Source: an uncultured Collinsella sp. (GTDB lineage: Bacteria > Actinomycetota > Coriobacteriia > Coriobacteriales > Coriobacteriaceae). Taken from it: a stretch of 7,309 nucleotides of DNA. The DNA is taken from assembly GCA_900555815.1 (NCBI GenBank), contig USMR01000036.1, forward strand, positions 1-7,309, read 5' to 3'. Below, in pieces: positions 7,137 to 7,309 of the stretch (the stretch's first letter is position 1; the number at the start of each line of letters is the position of its first letter). The notes under the pieces were generated by a model, which had not been told where the DNA came from, ran no database searches, and saw only the letters and a list, made by a program, of their open reading frames with translations. The translations under genes and the position numbers were made by a program.

Positions 7137-7212
7137 TGGTGGAGGTTAGGGGGATCGAACCCCTGACCTCAGGCTTGCAAAGCCCGCGCTCTCCCAGCTG
7201 AGCTAACGCCCC
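7137..7212 (-). tRNA. tRNA-Ala (anticodon TGC)
   Basis: The 76-nt gene has a standard D-arm (GCTCAGCTGGGAGAGC), an anticodon arm CGGGC-TTTGCAA-GCCTG with TGC at 7177-7179, a T-arm AGGGG-TTCGATC-CCCCT, discriminator A and an encoded CCA. The acceptor stem is odd: GGGGCGT against AACCTCC gives four outer pairs, including the G3-U70 wobble that identifies alanine tRNAs, then C5-C68 and G6-A67 mismatches, then U7-A66. It decodes GCN alanine codons. It appears to be the first gene of the two-tRNA unit, unless the transcript begins beyond the right edge. Confidence 0.93.
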
Positions 7213-7309
7213 ATGGCATGCACCCATGACCATCGCTTTGCTTGTTCGGGATTTCGACAGTTTAAAAAATCGGCCGATTCTGGCCCGAAATATAATAAAC
7301 GCTCCACCG
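7213..7309. promoter_or_regulatory. Upstream region of the tRNA unit, with palindrome and possible divergent -10 boxes
   Basis: No gene is visible here. There is a perfect 12-bp palindrome AATCGGCCGATT (7268-7279), flanked by a wider inverted repeat TTCGGG (7245-7250) and CCCGAA (7284-7289). On the plus strand TATAAT at 7291-7296 is a perfect -10 match, but no good -35 lies 16-18 nt before it. On the minus strand TATTAT (7292-7297) could be the -10 of the tRNA unit, with its -35 beyond the window edge and an 80-nt leader. Confidence 0.3.

Overview
The window looks like chromosomal DNA of a moderately GC-rich actinobacterium of the class Coriobacteriia, most likely Collinsella or a close relative. 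This rests on the character of TypA, the bifunctional-nuclease (DUF151) gene, the Gram-positive signal peptide plus Cna-B style surface protein, and a dispersed-looking inverted repeat. It is an inference from familiarity, not a computed assignment. Every gene I accept lies on the minus strand, so the biological order runs from the right edge to the left edge.

Right end (7309 to 7015): a short regulatory stretch with a 12-bp palindrome, then tRNA-Ala(TGC) and tRNA-Ile(GAT) only 4 nt apart, then a rho-independent terminator. The Ala tRNA keeps the G3-U70 identity pair but appears to have two mismatches in its acceptor stem. Middle (6897 to 5527): a compact three-gene cluster made of a bifunctional nuclease family protein, a small two-helix membrane protein whose ATG abuts the preceding TAA, and a very acidic soluble protein of unknown function. 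Next (5409 to 3571) is typA/bipA, a complete ribosome-associated translational GTPase, closed by a strong terminator at 3511-3543. That terminator directly abuts a 30-bp inverted repeat resembling a REP-type dispersed element.

Left part (3148 to 1): a large secreted, multi-module surface adhesin. It has a signal peptide, an N-terminal adhesin-like region, at least five Ig-like repeats with a conserved module-ending Asn, and a Cna-B/SpaA domain running off the left edge. Its reading frame is broken by a single in-frame TAG at 617-619. The same frame then stays open for all of the remaining 205 codons and encodes the rest of the fifth repeat plus the Cna-B domain. This is the most notable feature: either a recent nonsense mutation that releases an unanchored truncated adhesin, a readthrough site, or an assembly or strain-mixture artefact.

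The genes do not form one pathway. The right and middle parts are housekeeping (tRNAs, nuclease, translational GTPase). The adhesin is an accessory surface gene with its own AT-rich upstream region. I see no CRISPR array, insertion sequence, phage module or defence system, and I do not claim a new biological system here.
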